A stretch of 64,000 nucleotides of DNA from Deltaproteobacteria bacterium (GCA_016703535.1 JADJBV010000001.1:3958001-4022000), one strand, 5' to 3'; counted from the stretch's first letter, positions 36,558-46,766 are shown. Notes: a model not told the origin generated them from the sequence alone. Program-made: numbers and translations.

Positions 36558-39500
36558 TCACCGACTCCGAGTCCTACCAGTCTCGTCGTCGACATCCACT
36601 CGTGTGCCAGTGCTCTCTTGGAGCGCGTCCATAACCCGGTCCCATTGCGGGTCGGTTCCCGACACCGGCTGATGAGGCAGATCCGGATCCGGAACGGCGG
36701 TCCGACGCCGGCCGCTGGAGTGGAGCATCTGCTCGAGCAGCGATACGTCCGACGCGCTCAACCTTGTCCTTTGGGCATCGAGGAGGGCTTGGGCTTCAGC
36801 GCTTCGGACAGCATCGCTCGCTCTGTTCGCGCCAATTTGGTCGAGGACTCGCTCCACCTCTCCGGCCACTCGGAGGGCAACGTCGACCTGCTCCGCTTCT
36901 TCGGCCAACCGCAACAGCGGGGTCGTATACCCTGCAGGGTTCCAGCCCTCGATGCGCCGGGCGCGCTCGACGAACCCGGCCGGGAGCAATCCATTGCTCT
37001 CCCATACCCTGGCGGTCACGGCCTCGACTGGGACGCCCGCAACGTCGATGACCTCGCGGGAAACGACATGCCCTATTGCCTCGATGTGGACGCCCGCGTC
37101 TCGGTTGGCCCAGGCGTCCTCAAGGGCGAACCGCTCAGGGGCTCCAGAAAAGCGGGAGACGACGTGGCCGGCGTCGACGGTGGGGCGTTCCATGAGGTCG
37201 GCGTGTCTTCCAGAGATCGAAGGCGCGAAGTTCCCACGCTCGGCATCCAGGATCGACAAGAGGGGATGATGTGGATGTTCTAGGATTCGGTCGATCATCG
37301 CCTCTCGGAACTGTTCGCGAAGGGACAGCTCCCTCCGCCAGCGGCCGAACCGCCTTCGCGCTTCCAGGCGCCGAGCCTGAACCGCCCTACGGACCGCGCG
37401 CCGATGTAGTTCACCCTGAATCACCGCCCACCGCCGCAAACGCCACCCGTCGGCGTAGGCGTTGAGCGCGGCCAGCGCCACCTCCTGAGGAGTTTCGTCA
37501 CGGTATCGGGCGATGCGGAGAGCAGCCTCTTCATCAGCGTCGTGCAGCCAATCCGCGCGCCGAAAGCTGACGCCCCGCTCACGGGCTAGTCCTGCTCCTT
37601 GTTCCGCAAGCTCGTCCACTCGGGCCAGCAGTCCACCTTCGTCTTCAGCCAGGGCTCGCCGCAGCGCACCCGCAACGGCTTCGGCCTGATCCGCTGCACC
37701 GCCCGTATCGAGCACCGCTTCCCGAATCGCGTCGCGGACCCTGACACGACGAGCGAGGTCGATGATGCCGTGAGCGTCGAGAATTCCCGAAACGGTCTGG
37801 TCGAGGAGTTCTCTGGTCCTGCCGGCCAGTTGTAGGTCTCGACGCCGCCACGCCCTCAACATGTCTTCCGTGATCGTCTCGACACTCTGGGGGTCGAAGC
37901 GAAGCATGTCGTCGAGGTCATCCGCCGGGCGCATAGGATCCGCGGGAACTTGAAACGGCAGTTCGAGCAGGTCCTCGGAGGTCCCCAAAGAGGAGGGAAG
38001 AGCGCCCTCGGAGGCTGCCAAGCGACGAAGGGGGCTGGGAATGCTCGGGCCCGATGCTGCGGCAGCCCGAGCCGCGCTCCTGACGCGGCCGATGGGACCC
38101 GGCGCAGCAAGACGGTCCGTCGCACGAATGGCTCGACGGGCTGGTGCTTCGCCGGCGCGGAGCGCCCGTTCACCGAGTTCATAGAGCTGGCCTTGCACTG
38201 CCGCAGAGCCTCCTTCGCGGGCCCGGCGCGCGATCCGACCCGCCTCGGCGTCAAGGCCGGGAAGCAGTTCGCGCGTTGCCGTTCGCAGCGCCGCCAAGTC
38301 GTCCATGCTGTGGAGCTGGCGGGCGGCCTGCAGAACCCGTCCCGGTAGGCGTGCGATGCTGGAGGGAACCACGCCCGCCAAGACAGCGCCCCACATGGCC
38401 GCGATCTCCCAAACCGCGAGCGGGTTCCCAAGAATGTCGCGGCCGGTGGCGGTCGCAAGGAGCGCCTGCGCGACATCCAGCACATCACTCACCCGGGAGG
38501 AAAGCAGTCCGACACCCATTTCGGCGGTTGCCTGAACAATAACGGGGGCCACATCTCGGAGCACTTCATTCGGATCTTGCGGGGCCCGCAGCAAGAAACG
38601 CACCGGTCTGGAGATCAACTCGCCTTCAGGCCAAGCCTCACCCTGGAGTGGAACTCTGCTGGCCACGTAGGAGTAGACCTGTACGCGGCCGTCGCCTGCG
38701 GTCGCGCGGCTCATTTCCATGCTCACGTCCACATCGTTCGTGGCCAAGATCTCGAGACGGTAGGGGTCGGCGTAGCTACCACCTCCGCGCCATCGGTAGG
38801 CGTAGCGCCCCGCACCGGAACGCTCGGGAACGCGAACGCGAACGCGTAACGGCGAAGAGACAGTGCGGTCAAAGAACCGCTCTCTTCCCGGAAGATCGAA
38901 CTCGACTCCGTCGGCACGGTTCCGCGACTCCACGAGGGGGGCCCAGCCGTCGACGAGAAAAGGAGGCACTTCGAATGCCGGCACCAACGGAAGTGAAAGA
39001 AACCGCTGATTGGGCTGCGGAAGGCGACGATAGTCTTGAACGCGCTGAATCTCGATTTGCGGTCGGAGCGGCTCCCCTTGCCAGTGGAGTGGGACGTCCG
39101 CGGTGCCGCCCGAGTATTCATGGGGCAGGAGTTCGCCGACGTCGACCTCGACCCCGGGGGGCACGATGATCACGTAGCGATTCGCCCCCCCCGCTCGAAC
39201 TACCCAAGGCACCGCACTGTGGTCGTCGAGCCCAGGGACGTCTCGGTCCCGAAAACGGAAGTGCACCATTCGATCGCCCACGCGCACTTCGACCTCTCGC
39301 TCTTCGGCGGGAGGGAGCCGGGGCAGGCTAGCAGAGCGCGCAACGTTCTGCCGCATCCGATCGACAAGCTGTCGCCCCTGCGCCTCACGGTCCCGGCGTT
39401 CACCGACGGTGGTTGGGGGCGGGCGGGGGCTACGCCTCGCCATCGTGAGACGGTCGCGAACCGCGGGGGGTAGCTCCTCATCGCGCGGCGGGCGGGCTCC

Positions 39501-39980
39501 GCGATGGACACCGCGGGCGTCGCGGTCGCTTTGGGCTCGAGCCTTGACGGCGTCAATGTCACGGTCGAGCTGGGCCAAGCGAGAGGCATAACTGGGCGCC
39601 GGCGACTCGACTCGGGTGCTCGGTGCGCGCGAAAGAGAGGGTACGGCCTCCGTTGGCTGAGTCGGTGGCGAAACGCGCGTGGGCCGTATGGGTACCTCTT
39701 GAGGGGTGACGGTTTCGACCTGGTTCTGCTGTCGGCGGCGGCGGCGAGTCGAAACCGTACGCGGCTGCTCGGCCAGAGGGTCGGTGCCACGCGAGGGAAG
39801 TTCGGTGCTACGCGAATGATGTTCGGTTGAGCGTGGTTCCTGCTCGGGAGCCACCTCCCATTCACTTGATTCGCGCAGTCGGCGCAGACGCGCGAGCTGG
39901 TCGGTGTCTGGACTTGGCCTTCGCGTCGGACCCGGACGATTGAACGTCCGGTTTCGTCCCGGATCCTTGGGATCGCCCAT
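36558..39980 (-). CDS. Large protein with a C-terminal type-5-like polymorphic toxin domain
   Basis: The 1140-residue protein has a long Arg/Pro/Ser-rich, probably disordered N-terminus (residues 1-230), a beta-rich region (about 230-460), a helical Ala/Arg-rich middle, and a conserved domain at about 905-1015. That domain reads SISGRHADLMERPTVDAGHV, then GAPERFALEDAWANRDAG and VTARVWESNGLLPAG, resembling the polymorphic toxin type 5 domain seen in Myxococcota, whose activity is not certain to me (a nuclease-like role is suspected). There is no Sec signal. The gene lies 13 bp after the 1164-aa gene, so both are one operon; the partner could be a carrier. The IS66 element sits 38 bp (to its duplication) after the stop, where an immunity gene would be expected. 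Confidence 0.68.
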   Translation of the reverse strand: MGDPKDPGRNRTFNRPGPTRRPSPDTDQLARLRRLRESSEWEVAPEQEPRSTEHHSRSTELPSRGTDPLAEQPRTVSTRRRRRQQNQVETVTPQEVPIRPTRVSPPTQPTEAVPSLSRAPSTRVESPAPSYASRLAQLDRDIDAVKARAQSDRDARGVHRGARPPRDEELPPAVRDRLTMARRSPRPPPTTVGERRDREAQGRQLVDRMRQNVARSASLPRLPPAEEREVEVRVGDRMVHFRFRDRDVPGLDDHSAVPWVVRAGGANRYVIIVPPGVEVDVGELLPHEYSGGTADVPLHWQGEPLRPQIEIQRVQDYRRLPQPNQRFLSLPLVPAFEVPPFLVDGWAPLVESRNRADGVEFDLPGRERFFDRTVSSPLRVRVRVPERSGAGRYAYRWRGGGSYADPYRLEILATNDVDVSMEMSRATAGDGRVQVYSYVASRVPLQGEAWPEGELISRPVRFLLRAPQDPNEVLRDVAPVIVQATAEMGVGLLSSRVSDVLDVAQALLATATGRDILGNPLAVWEIAAMWGAVLAGVVPSSIARLPGRVLQAARQLHSMDDLAALRTATRELLPGLDAEAGRIARRAREGGSAAVQGQLYELGERALRAGEAPARRAIRATDRLAAPGPIGRVRSAARAAAASGPSIPSPLRRLAASEGALPSSLGTSEDLLELPFQVPADPMRPADDLDDMLRFDPQSVETITEDMLRAWRRRDLQLAGRTRELLDQTVSGILDAHGIIDLARRVRVRDAIREAVLDTGGAADQAEAVAGALRRALAEDEGGLLARVDELAEQGAGLARERGVSFRRADWLHDADEEAALRIARYRDETPQEVALAALNAYADGWRLRRWAVIQGELHRRAVRRAVQARRLEARRRFGRWRRELSLREQFREAMIDRILEHPHHPLLSILDAERGNFAPSISGRHADLMERPTVDAGHVVSRFSGAPERFALEDAWANRDAGVHIEAIGHVVSREVIDVAGVPVEAVTARVWESNGLLPAGFVERARRIEGWNPAGYTTPLLRLAEEAEQVDVALRVAGEVERVLDQIGANRASDAVRSAEAQALLDAQRTRLSASDVSLLEQMLHSSGRRRTAVPDPDLPHQPVSGTDPQWDRVMDALQESTGTRVDVDDETGRTRSR

Positions 39981-39993
39981 TTTTAGGTCAACC

Positions 39994-42900
39994 CTAGGGC
40001 CGTGACGGATCTACGGTGACGTTTCCGCTGTCCACGACGACGTACTTGTCCACGTTGGGATCGCCACGCTCCTCTTCAAGCAGACGCGAAGCGAGGCGTA
40101 CGTTCTCGAGTTCCCCGAAGCGCACTTCACTCTGGACCTTCTTGGCGTCCAGGATGCGGTGAACGAGCTTGAAATCCTCTAGGATCGCGTGGGTACCGGG
40201 TATTGCTTCAATAAAGAGGGAGTCGCTCGGGACGATAATCTCGGTCTTATCCGAGCCACGGCGTCCGATGCGCTTGCGAAGAGCAGCGCGGATCACCTCC
40301 CGTCGCTCGCGGTAGCGTTCGGGTGCCCTCGCCTTGAGGCACTCGGCATAGGACAGGATCTCGTCGGCGGTCAGCATCGCGCGCTCGTCCGGGTCCCGCA
40401 CGCCGACCCGCTCGTCAATGTAATCCTGTGCCATCCAGGTCGTCAGGTAGTCGCGCTCACGAAGCGGAAAGATCATGTAGTTGCCCTTGTATCCCAAGGG
40501 AGTGTCCAGATCGGCAACCGCGCCTAGGCGACGCTCTTCGATGGTGGTGCCGGATAGACCAAGCCGAACGCGAACCGGTTGTCGGGTCTCCTCATCGTCG
40601 AGGGTGATGGCATCGTCCAGGAACGACTCGGCCGCCTCCCCCACATCAGGCAGACCCGTAACCCACGGCACCGGCAGGTCGTACAGCGCGAAGTAGCGCT
40701 GATCTGGCGGCTCGTGGTCCCAAAGCGCCTGCATATAGTGGAGGATGTTCTCCTTAACATGTACCCGGAGCCGAGTGAGGGCGAGTCGACGTTCGGTGCG
40801 TCGACGGGCAGCTTCGACGTATTTCTCTGTCGACTTCTGGAGGGCGTCCACCTGTTGCTCGAGGCGAGCTCGTAGTCGCTCCGATTCGAGCTTGATTCGG
40901 TCGAGGGCCTCCCGAGCCGCCTCAATTCGAAGTTCTGAGGCCTCGTCGCCGTCGCCGCCCGAAAACAACTCAGAAAGAGGACCAAAAACCACCGTCGCGA
41001 CATCGTCGCGGAGCGCCTCACGGTCCGCGGCGCCTGCGGCCGCGCCCATCAACTGCTGGAGCCGATTGAAGGACTGGTTCGTGAGTTCTTCTTGCACCAA
41101 CACCTGGTCGCGCAGGCTAGCGACGAGGGACTCGACCTGCTCCTTGTTCGCCTTTAGCGCGTCGAGCGCGATATCGTCGCTAGCGAATCCCTCTCGTACG
41201 TACTCGAGCGCGGGCAAAAATGACTCATCCAGGATGACCCGCTTGAGGATCCAGTCGTGAGCGATGAGCCAGTCCTCGTCGATCTCGTTCGGTGAAGGCA
41301 CGTCGCGTGCGATAAGGATTACGGGTCGTACTGCGTGAATCGCCTCCTGCACCTGGTAGCGGCGCTGAAGCTCGTAGAAAAGATAGGTCACGGTAATTTC
41401 GTCGTTCGGGTTTCGGACCTCTCCCGCGAAAAGCTCGGAGACCTCTTGCGACGTTCGCGTATCGACAACGACTTCGCGTTGCTGGCGGTATTGCTCGGAG
41501 CTTCGGATAGTGGCTTCGCGGAGGTCCCGCTTCGTCCTCTCGGACTCCCTGGATTTGTCGGCCCCCATCGTGGTGGTTCCACCGAAATTGTAGGCGCCCA
41601 ACTGCGCAGACATTTCGGCCGTCTGCTGAAAGTGCGAATTCTGCTTTGCGCGACGCACAATCTCACCATCGGCTCGCGAGGCCTCGGCGAGTTGCTGCTC
41701 TCGAACTCGGAGCTCACCTGTGGCTTGGCGCTCGGCCCGTGTTTTCTGCACCACGGTGCGCTTGGTATACCGACGCACCTCCTGTGGAGCGAGGGGCAGG
41801 GTCGAGACAAGGCGGCCCACCTGGTAGGCCAGAGGCTCCCAGGTCTGGCGATAGGTGACCATCAACCCGTAGTTTGCCGAATTGGGGGCGAACACGTCGA
41901 ACTTGTGTGGCTCACCGAGGCGTTGGCTGAGCTCAAGGAGCGCGCGATCGAGGCGGGAGAAGCGCTGCGCCGAACCGGACTGCGCAGCACGCACGATCTC
42001 GCGGGCATCGGCGACGACTTGGCGGGAGCGGGCCGGGTTGCTCGCCTCGTAGGCCTGGGCAGCGATCAGCATAACTCCAAGCTGAGCCCGGGTGTCCCGG
42101 GACAGGATGTTCCACGCGACGTCGTCGACTTCGGGCAGATAGTCCTGCACGAGCGGCGGGACGGGGTGCAGCGTATCCAACCGGCCGCGGTCATCGGAGG
42201 CAATCTCCCGCAAGTCGAGAATATCTTGCCAGGTCTGACCTAGGTCAGCGTCATCGATGGAATCGGGTGAGACCTGAAGAACCTCCTCGAAGAGGCGCTT
42301 TGCCAAGCGGTTTGCGTCTTTGTCGAAAATCTCCGTCCATAGATGGTCAAACGCGAGGCTCAACCGGTGGAAGTCGTGTTTTGAAGTGACATCAGCGGGC
42401 CCAGTCCGAATCGAGAGCGACTGGACCACATCGCCCGCACTCGGCTGGACATCGTAGCGGAGTTGCTCCTCGGCGCTGGTTGCCGTGCCCAGCTGTCGCC
42501 CGACTTGAGCCCGGACGAACTCCTGGGTGCTCCCGGTTACCGGACTGACCTCTGGTCGCTCACAACCTTCGGGTTCGGTCAGCGCGCCTTCGATCGACTC
42601 TAGCGCTCGGTCGGTTTCGTTTTCCTCACGACAACGCCCAAGCACCGTCCCTCTCCGTTCGAGGATCGGCGAGCGCAATCGCCGGTCGATGTAGTCGAGC
42701 ACAACACCTCGTGGAATCGCCGCAGGTACCACACCGCCAACGATCCCCAGTTCCCGCGCGTCCTCCTCTTCCGGATAGAGGTGCAACACCGAGGGTGTCG
42801 AAGTCACAGCGTTGATTGCGGCCTGTGCGATCTGCCGTGATCGATCGCGAACGCTGTCGCCGGGCCGGAGGTAGGCGGCGGACTCCAACACGATCGGTGG

Positions 42901-43488
42901 GAGACTTGAGGCGATATTGTCGCCGAGCTTGGCGCGAGCTGCTTTGGCCCGCGCTTTGGCCGCAGTGACGGAGGCGATCCGGTCGGAGTCGATGCCTTCA
43001 CCCACAGCGGAGCGCTTCTTTCGCGCGACGGCCAGACCGGCAAGCAGGGCGTCCTCACCGATTGCCGCGGGGTCCGCCGGAACGAGGCCATGTGCCGCCA
43101 GAATTGCGTCCGGGATGCGGATAACGATGGACTCTTGCTCGCCTGCGGCGGCGATAGGCTGCGGACTCATATGAAGGAAGCGTTCCTTCATGGTGTTCCC
43201 GCGCCCACCAACGTTCGTATCTTCCGGAGCGAATACCCAGAAGATCACGTCGGGTCGTCCGTCGGGGTCCCCTGCCGCGAATGCGGTCTTGGTGAAGTCG
43301 AGCGCGAAACCTCCGTTCGCTGACGTAATGGCGCTGCCGAGCCGCTGCGCTCCAGTGGCTGACATCGAACTGAACAGCGCCGGGTTCGGGCTCACCTCAC
43401 CCGATGTGTCGACGTCGAACAGCGCGACCTGGAGATTCGCGACTCCCCTTCCGCTCTCGCGGCTAACCACTCGTCCTTGAACTTTCAC
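39994..43488 (-). CDS. 1164-aa helical structural protein with an N-terminal carboxypeptidase-regulatory-like domain
   Basis: I place the start at the GTG at 43488 because it has an AGCGGGGG ribosome-binding site 7 bp upstream and begins the conserved-looking VKVQGRVVSRESGRGVANLQ; the frame is open further upstream with poor sequence. The first 110 residues look like a transthyretin/carboxypeptidase-regulatory beta-sandwich. The rest is mostly helical with coiled-coil stretches (ERLRARLEQQVDALQKSTEK) and a segment ITVTYLFYELQRRYQVQEAI followed by RPVILIARDVPSPNEID. No signal peptide or membrane helix. It probably forms the delivery or structural half of a toxin pair with the downstream gene. 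I do not recognise a named family. Confidence 0.68.
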   Translation of the reverse strand: MKVQGRVVSRESGRGVANLQVALFDVDTSGEVSPNPALFSSMSATGAQRLGSAITSANGGFALDFTKTAFAAGDPDGRPDVIFWVFAPEDTNVGGRGNTMKERFLHMSPQPIAAAGEQESIVIRIPDAILAAHGLVPADPAAIGEDALLAGLAVARKKRSAVGEGIDSDRIASVTAAKARAKAARAKLGDNIASSLPPIVLESAAYLRPGDSVRDRSRQIAQAAINAVTSTPSVLHLYPEEEDARELGIVGGVVPAAIPRGVVLDYIDRRLRSPILERRGTVLGRCREENETDRALESIEGALTEPEGCERPEVSPVTGSTQEFVRAQVGRQLGTATSAEEQLRYDVQPSAGDVVQSLSIRTGPADVTSKHDFHRLSLAFDHLWTEIFDKDANRLAKRLFEEVLQVSPDSIDDADLGQTWQDILDLREIASDDRGRLDTLHPVPPLVQDYLPEVDDVAWNILSRDTRAQLGVMLIAAQAYEASNPARSRQVVADAREIVRAAQSGSAQRFSRLDRALLELSQRLGEPHKFDVFAPNSANYGLMVTYRQTWEPLAYQVGRLVSTLPLAPQEVRRYTKRTVVQKTRAERQATGELRVREQQLAEASRADGEIVRRAKQNSHFQQTAEMSAQLGAYNFGGTTTMGADKSRESERTKRDLREATIRSSEQYRQQREVVVDTRTSQEVSELFAGEVRNPNDEITVTYLFYELQRRYQVQEAIHAVRPVILIARDVPSPNEIDEDWLIAHDWILKRVILDESFLPALEYVREGFASDDIALDALKANKEQVESLVASLRDQVLVQEELTNQSFNRLQQLMGAAAGAADREALRDDVATVVFGPLSELFSGGDGDEASELRIEAAREALDRIKLESERLRARLEQQVDALQKSTEKYVEAARRRTERRLALTRLRVHVKENILHYMQALWDHEPPDQRYFALYDLPVPWVTGLPDVGEAAESFLDDAITLDDEETRQPVRVRLGLSGTTIEERRLGAVADLDTPLGYKGNYMIFPLRERDYLTTWMAQDYIDERVGVRDPDERAMLTADEILSYAECLKARAPERYRERREVIRAALRKRIGRRGSDKTEIIVPSDSLFIEAIPGTHAILEDFKLVHRILDAKKVQSEVRFGELENVRLASRLLEEERGDPNVDKYVVVDSGNVTVDPSRP

Positions 43489-44192
43489 TTGGAGACCCCC
43501 GCTAACAATTAGTACGTATCTCGCGGCAGTTCTGGGGCGGACCAGCCAGATGCCAGCTCCTGATCGTCCCAACTCCGAAGTAAGTACTTGGCGATTTGGC
43601 TTCTACTACCACTGGCTCGTACAAACGGAAAGCCGGCCAATAAGCTGCTGACCTTTCTTGGCGAATTGCACGAAGGCCAAAAAAGAGATTGTGCCGCTGA
43701 GCACCAACGCCTCGGACCGGATCAGGAATCGATATGCCGGTCGGAGCTGGCGAGACGGGCACAGAACGGGCGGCCGCCCTTTCAAAACGCCTTCGACGAA
43801 TGGAGGTGTGGTGTGGACGTCAGGGGCCCGTCCGTTTGTATCTCCGGGCACCATGGCCAGACCCCGCGGGTCAGGCCGGCCGAGCCCGAGTCCGAGCCCA
43901 GCGCCTTGGGCCTAACGGCCGATCCCCCCGACGGCGCCCTGCCCGCTCAGGACCAGGACGAGATCCTGATCGCCCAGAACTACGCCGACCAGGTTACGTG
44001 ACGTTCGCCGAGCTCCCCGAGGTCGGTCACGTGTGGGCCGCCTGCCACCTGACCTGGCCCGCCAACGGCGTGCCGACCGATCGATATCGCCATTTTCGCG
44101 CTGTTCGCGGGCCAGCCTGGGGCCCTCGAGCAGGTGCGTTGGTTCTGGGCCGTGTTTGAGCGTTCGATTCCGGGGCTATCCACCCGTCGTCG
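43489..44192. other. Decayed region with a relic of a toxin-like sequence
   Basis: No intact gene. Around 43975-44075 on the plus strand, the peptide NYADQ and, one frame on, GYVTFAELPEVGHVWAACHL resemble the start of the toxin-like gene at 23194 (GYADAGYDDFAAL, HACGACHLTH). This suggests a decayed paralogue. The leader of the 1164-aa gene lies at the left. Confidence 0.4.
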
Positions 44193-44226
44193 GGGCGCTC
44201 CTCGAGGTTGGGTTCGAGGAGCGCCC
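44193..44226. terminator. Strong 13-bp hairpin downstream of the discoidin-heme lipoprotein gene
   Basis: GGGCGCTCCTCGA (44193-44205) and TCGAGGAGCGCCC (44214-44226) form a perfect 13-bp GC-rich stem with an 8-base loop. It is 14 bp beyond the stop of the minus-strand gene. No T-run follows in the minus direction; TTCTTC follows in the plus direction. It is likely a transcription terminator or 3'-end stabiliser. Confidence 0.6.
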
Positions 44227-44240
44227 TTCTTCGCCGGAGG

Positions 44241-46766
44241 CTACTCGCCGCAGCCGGTCGGCATCGGGATCGCGCCGATCAAGTGTCCCCGGGCGTTGCT
44301 TTGCCAGAACCGGTAGCGGGTCAACTCCGCGTGGGGCATCTGGGGCTGATCGCAGGTCCGGAACTGCACCGCGCCCGCGCTGAAGGCGGCATAGGTATCG
44401 ATCGGGAGCGGCGAGATCGGCATCGCCACGTGGCAGGTGCGGCAGTATTTGGCGTAGACCTGGCGATACACGGTGATCCCTTCGGGGTCGCTGCGTGGAG
44501 AGACCGCGGCGTCCTCCAAACAGACGCCGCCCGAGCAAAGGTAACCGCTCTTGCAGGGGGTGCTCGCCGAGCAGGCGGGACGCCAACCATTGGGCACGAA
44601 GTTGCCGTCGAACACCGTGTTCGCGGTGCCCGGGGTGTTGTGGTACCAGCCGTTGATCAGCTCGGTGATCGCCGGCGGCGGTTGGGTCGCAAGGACCATC
44701 GCGTTCTGAAGTCGGAAGTTCTCCTCTTGGGCCGCCCTCGTGTGGCCCGGGACCGTCGAGTAGCTGTAGGAGTCGAGATCGAAGGGCAGAAACTCCGCGT
44801 TCCGAACGGCGCGGGTCGCCGGCTGAAATTGCCCACTGTGACAGGCGATGCAGACGCCCGGGACGTCCTTCAAGCCTTCCGAATCCAGGGCGACCTGGGG
44901 CGCCAGAGAGGTCTGGCCGGTGATCGGGTTGTGGACGTATACGTAAAAACGCACGCTGTCGTCGGTGAGATTGGGACGAAAGTCCATGGCCACCGTGGCG
45001 ACCGGGTTCGTTCCGGCGACCGCGCTGGCCAAGGCGCTGGCTTCGTCGTTCAGCCCGTCGGCAGCGCTGCCATAGTTGGTGACGTAGCAGGAGACTTGGC
45101 CCGTGGCTGCGTTGGTTCGGCAGTGCATCTCCCGACCGAGGCCCAGGTCACCTGCGTTGTAGAAGCGGGTGACCACTTCGCCCGCCGGAAAGCCGCGATT
45201 CGTGCGCCACAGGTTGAGGTTCGACTCGGCGCCGATGTGCTGATAGTAGAAGCTCCCGTTATTGACGGTGTCGAAGCGCGAGAGATATTCGGTGCCGCTC
45301 GGCTGCTGGGGCGGAATCGCTCCCTGAGAGTCATCACCGTCCGCGACCGAAATGACCCCGCTCATGTGGCTCTGGCAGGCCTCTGACATCGCGCGTTGGG
45401 TCCGGGTGAGGGACTGGGTCTCCGGGCAGTCGCCATCGTCGAAGCTGCGCATGGGAACGTTGTTCTGCAGCACCCGGAAGAGGGCCACCCCGGCGGGCGG
45501 CCAACGTAGAAGCTGAGCGGGGATAGAGCCGTTGGTCGTGGGCGTCACGCTGATCTCAAACGGGTAGTGGGCGTCGCCGAAGAACACGGTCGGCACACTT
45601 TGGGGGGTCGCCGGCGTCGCCAAAAGATCGTCCCAGCTCGAGTCCAGGCTCGGAGAAAGGGCCGGGTCCCGCAGGATCTGCACGCGGATCTGAGCGTCTC
45701 GGGTGCTGGCGAAGCCGGAGAACTCGATGGGTTGCCCTTCAACACCTCCGCCGAGGACGGTGCCATTGGTCGGCAGGAGCACGGTGCTCATGGCGGTGGG
45801 GCTCGTCGTCTCCAGCTCGAGTTCGTTGAAGTTATCGGAGTTGCCGTCCCACAAATAGCGCAAGTAGCGGAGCACTGGCGGCTGCCGGAAGCTGAGATAG
45901 TTGCTCCATCCGTACGGCATTCGCTTCCAGGCCTGTCGCTGAGCCCCGTAGTTGGTGTAGGCCTCCCATCCCGCCACGTCCCCAACGACGATCGGTCGCC
46001 AGGTGGTCCCGTCGGCGGAGACCTGAATCTGCTCGCCGTTCTCCCCGCGGTTCGCGGACGCCCCGGACATGTTGCGACGGAGCCGGGTCAACGCCACCGA
46101 TCGGCCGAAGTCGACCTCCACCTGCTGCCACTGGGTCTGGGCGGTGGTGAAGCCGGTGCTCGAATTGCCGTCGATCGCGTTGTAGACGCTGCCGCTGGTG
46201 ACCGCCTGATTGACCGAGATGGTCTTGGTGTCCACCTCGACCTCGGTGACCGCGTCAAAGTTGCCGTCCCATTGAAAGCGCACGTAGCGGGCCTGAATCG
46301 GGGTGTTGGGTCGCAGGAATCGCGACCACCCGTAGCCCACCGTGTGCCAAGCCTGGAGCTGTGCGCCGTAGTTGACGTAGGGCGGGCCCCAGCCAAACGT
46401 CGTGGGGAAGGTCAACGGGGTGAAGGTGACGTTGTCGTTGGAGACCGAGACCATCTCGCCCTGACCATTTCGGGTGGCCAAAGACGGAGTGGTCGCGACC
46501 ATGTTTCGACGTACGCCGGTCACCCGAGCCGTGCAGCCAAGGTCGATGGTGACCGTCTGCCAATTGTTGTTGCCGCTCCCGAAGTGGGTCGCCGTGTTGC
46601 CGTCGATCACGTTGGAGGCCGTCGCTGGAACCACGCTAGAGACCGCACCCGTGCAGAGGGACTCTAGGGGTTGGGTCGACTCAGAGATGAGGCCGTCGGG
46701 CGCGGCTTCTCCACAGCCGACCGCGGTGAGGGAGAGGAAAAATATGAGTTTGGGTGTTCGAGTCAT
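44241..46766 (-). CDS. Lipoprotein with two discoidin domains and heme-binding CxxCH motifs
   Basis: Start at the ATG at 46766, which gives a short signal peptide (MTRTPKLIFFLSLTAVGCGE) with a near-lipobox AVGC. Two F5/8 type C (discoidin) domains follow at about residues 30-175 and 180-310; both carry the same core pattern (VIDGNTATHFGSGNNNWQ and AIDGNSSTGFTTAQTQWQ). The middle is beta-rich. The C-terminal third has VCIACHSGQ and YCRTCHVAM, two class I cytochrome c heme sites, plus CKSGYLCSGGVCLED typical of Cys-rich linker repeats in Myxococcota. It is probably an outer-surface protein able to bind carbohydrate or lipid and to carry electrons. Function is inferred. Confidence 0.75.
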   Translation of the reverse strand: MTRTPKLIFFLSLTAVGCGEAAPDGLISESTQPLESLCTGAVSSVVPATASNVIDGNTATHFGSGNNNWQTVTIDLGCTARVTGVRRNMVATTPSLATRNGQGEMVSVSNDNVTFTPLTFPTTFGWGPPYVNYGAQLQAWHTVGYGWSRFLRPNTPIQARYVRFQWDGNFDAVTEVEVDTKTISVNQAVTSGSVYNAIDGNSSTGFTTAQTQWQQVEVDFGRSVALTRLRRNMSGASANRGENGEQIQVSADGTTWRPIVVGDVAGWEAYTNYGAQRQAWKRMPYGWSNYLSFRQPPVLRYLRYLWDGNSDNFNELELETTSPTAMSTVLLPTNGTVLGGGVEGQPIEFSGFASTRDAQIRVQILRDPALSPSLDSSWDDLLATPATPQSVPTVFFGDAHYPFEISVTPTTNGSIPAQLLRWPPAGVALFRVLQNNVPMRSFDDGDCPETQSLTRTQRAMSEACQSHMSGVISVADGDDSQGAIPPQQPSGTEYLSRFDTVNNGSFYYQHIGAESNLNLWRTNRGFPAGEVVTRFYNAGDLGLGREMHCRTNAATGQVSCYVTNYGSAADGLNDEASALASAVAGTNPVATVAMDFRPNLTDDSVRFYVYVHNPITGQTSLAPQVALDSEGLKDVPGVCIACHSGQFQPATRAVRNAEFLPFDLDSYSYSTVPGHTRAAQEENFRLQNAMVLATQPPPAITELINGWYHNTPGTANTVFDGNFVPNGWRPACSASTPCKSGYLCSGGVCLEDAAVSPRSDPEGITVYRQVYAKYCRTCHVAMPISPLPIDTYAAFSAGAVQFRTCDQPQMPHAELTRYRFWQSNARGHLIGAIPMPTGCGE

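Noticed and set aside
43502..43762. 86-codon minus frame upstream of the 1164-aa gene
   Set aside because: No ribosome-binding site, unconvincing composition and no recognisable motif.
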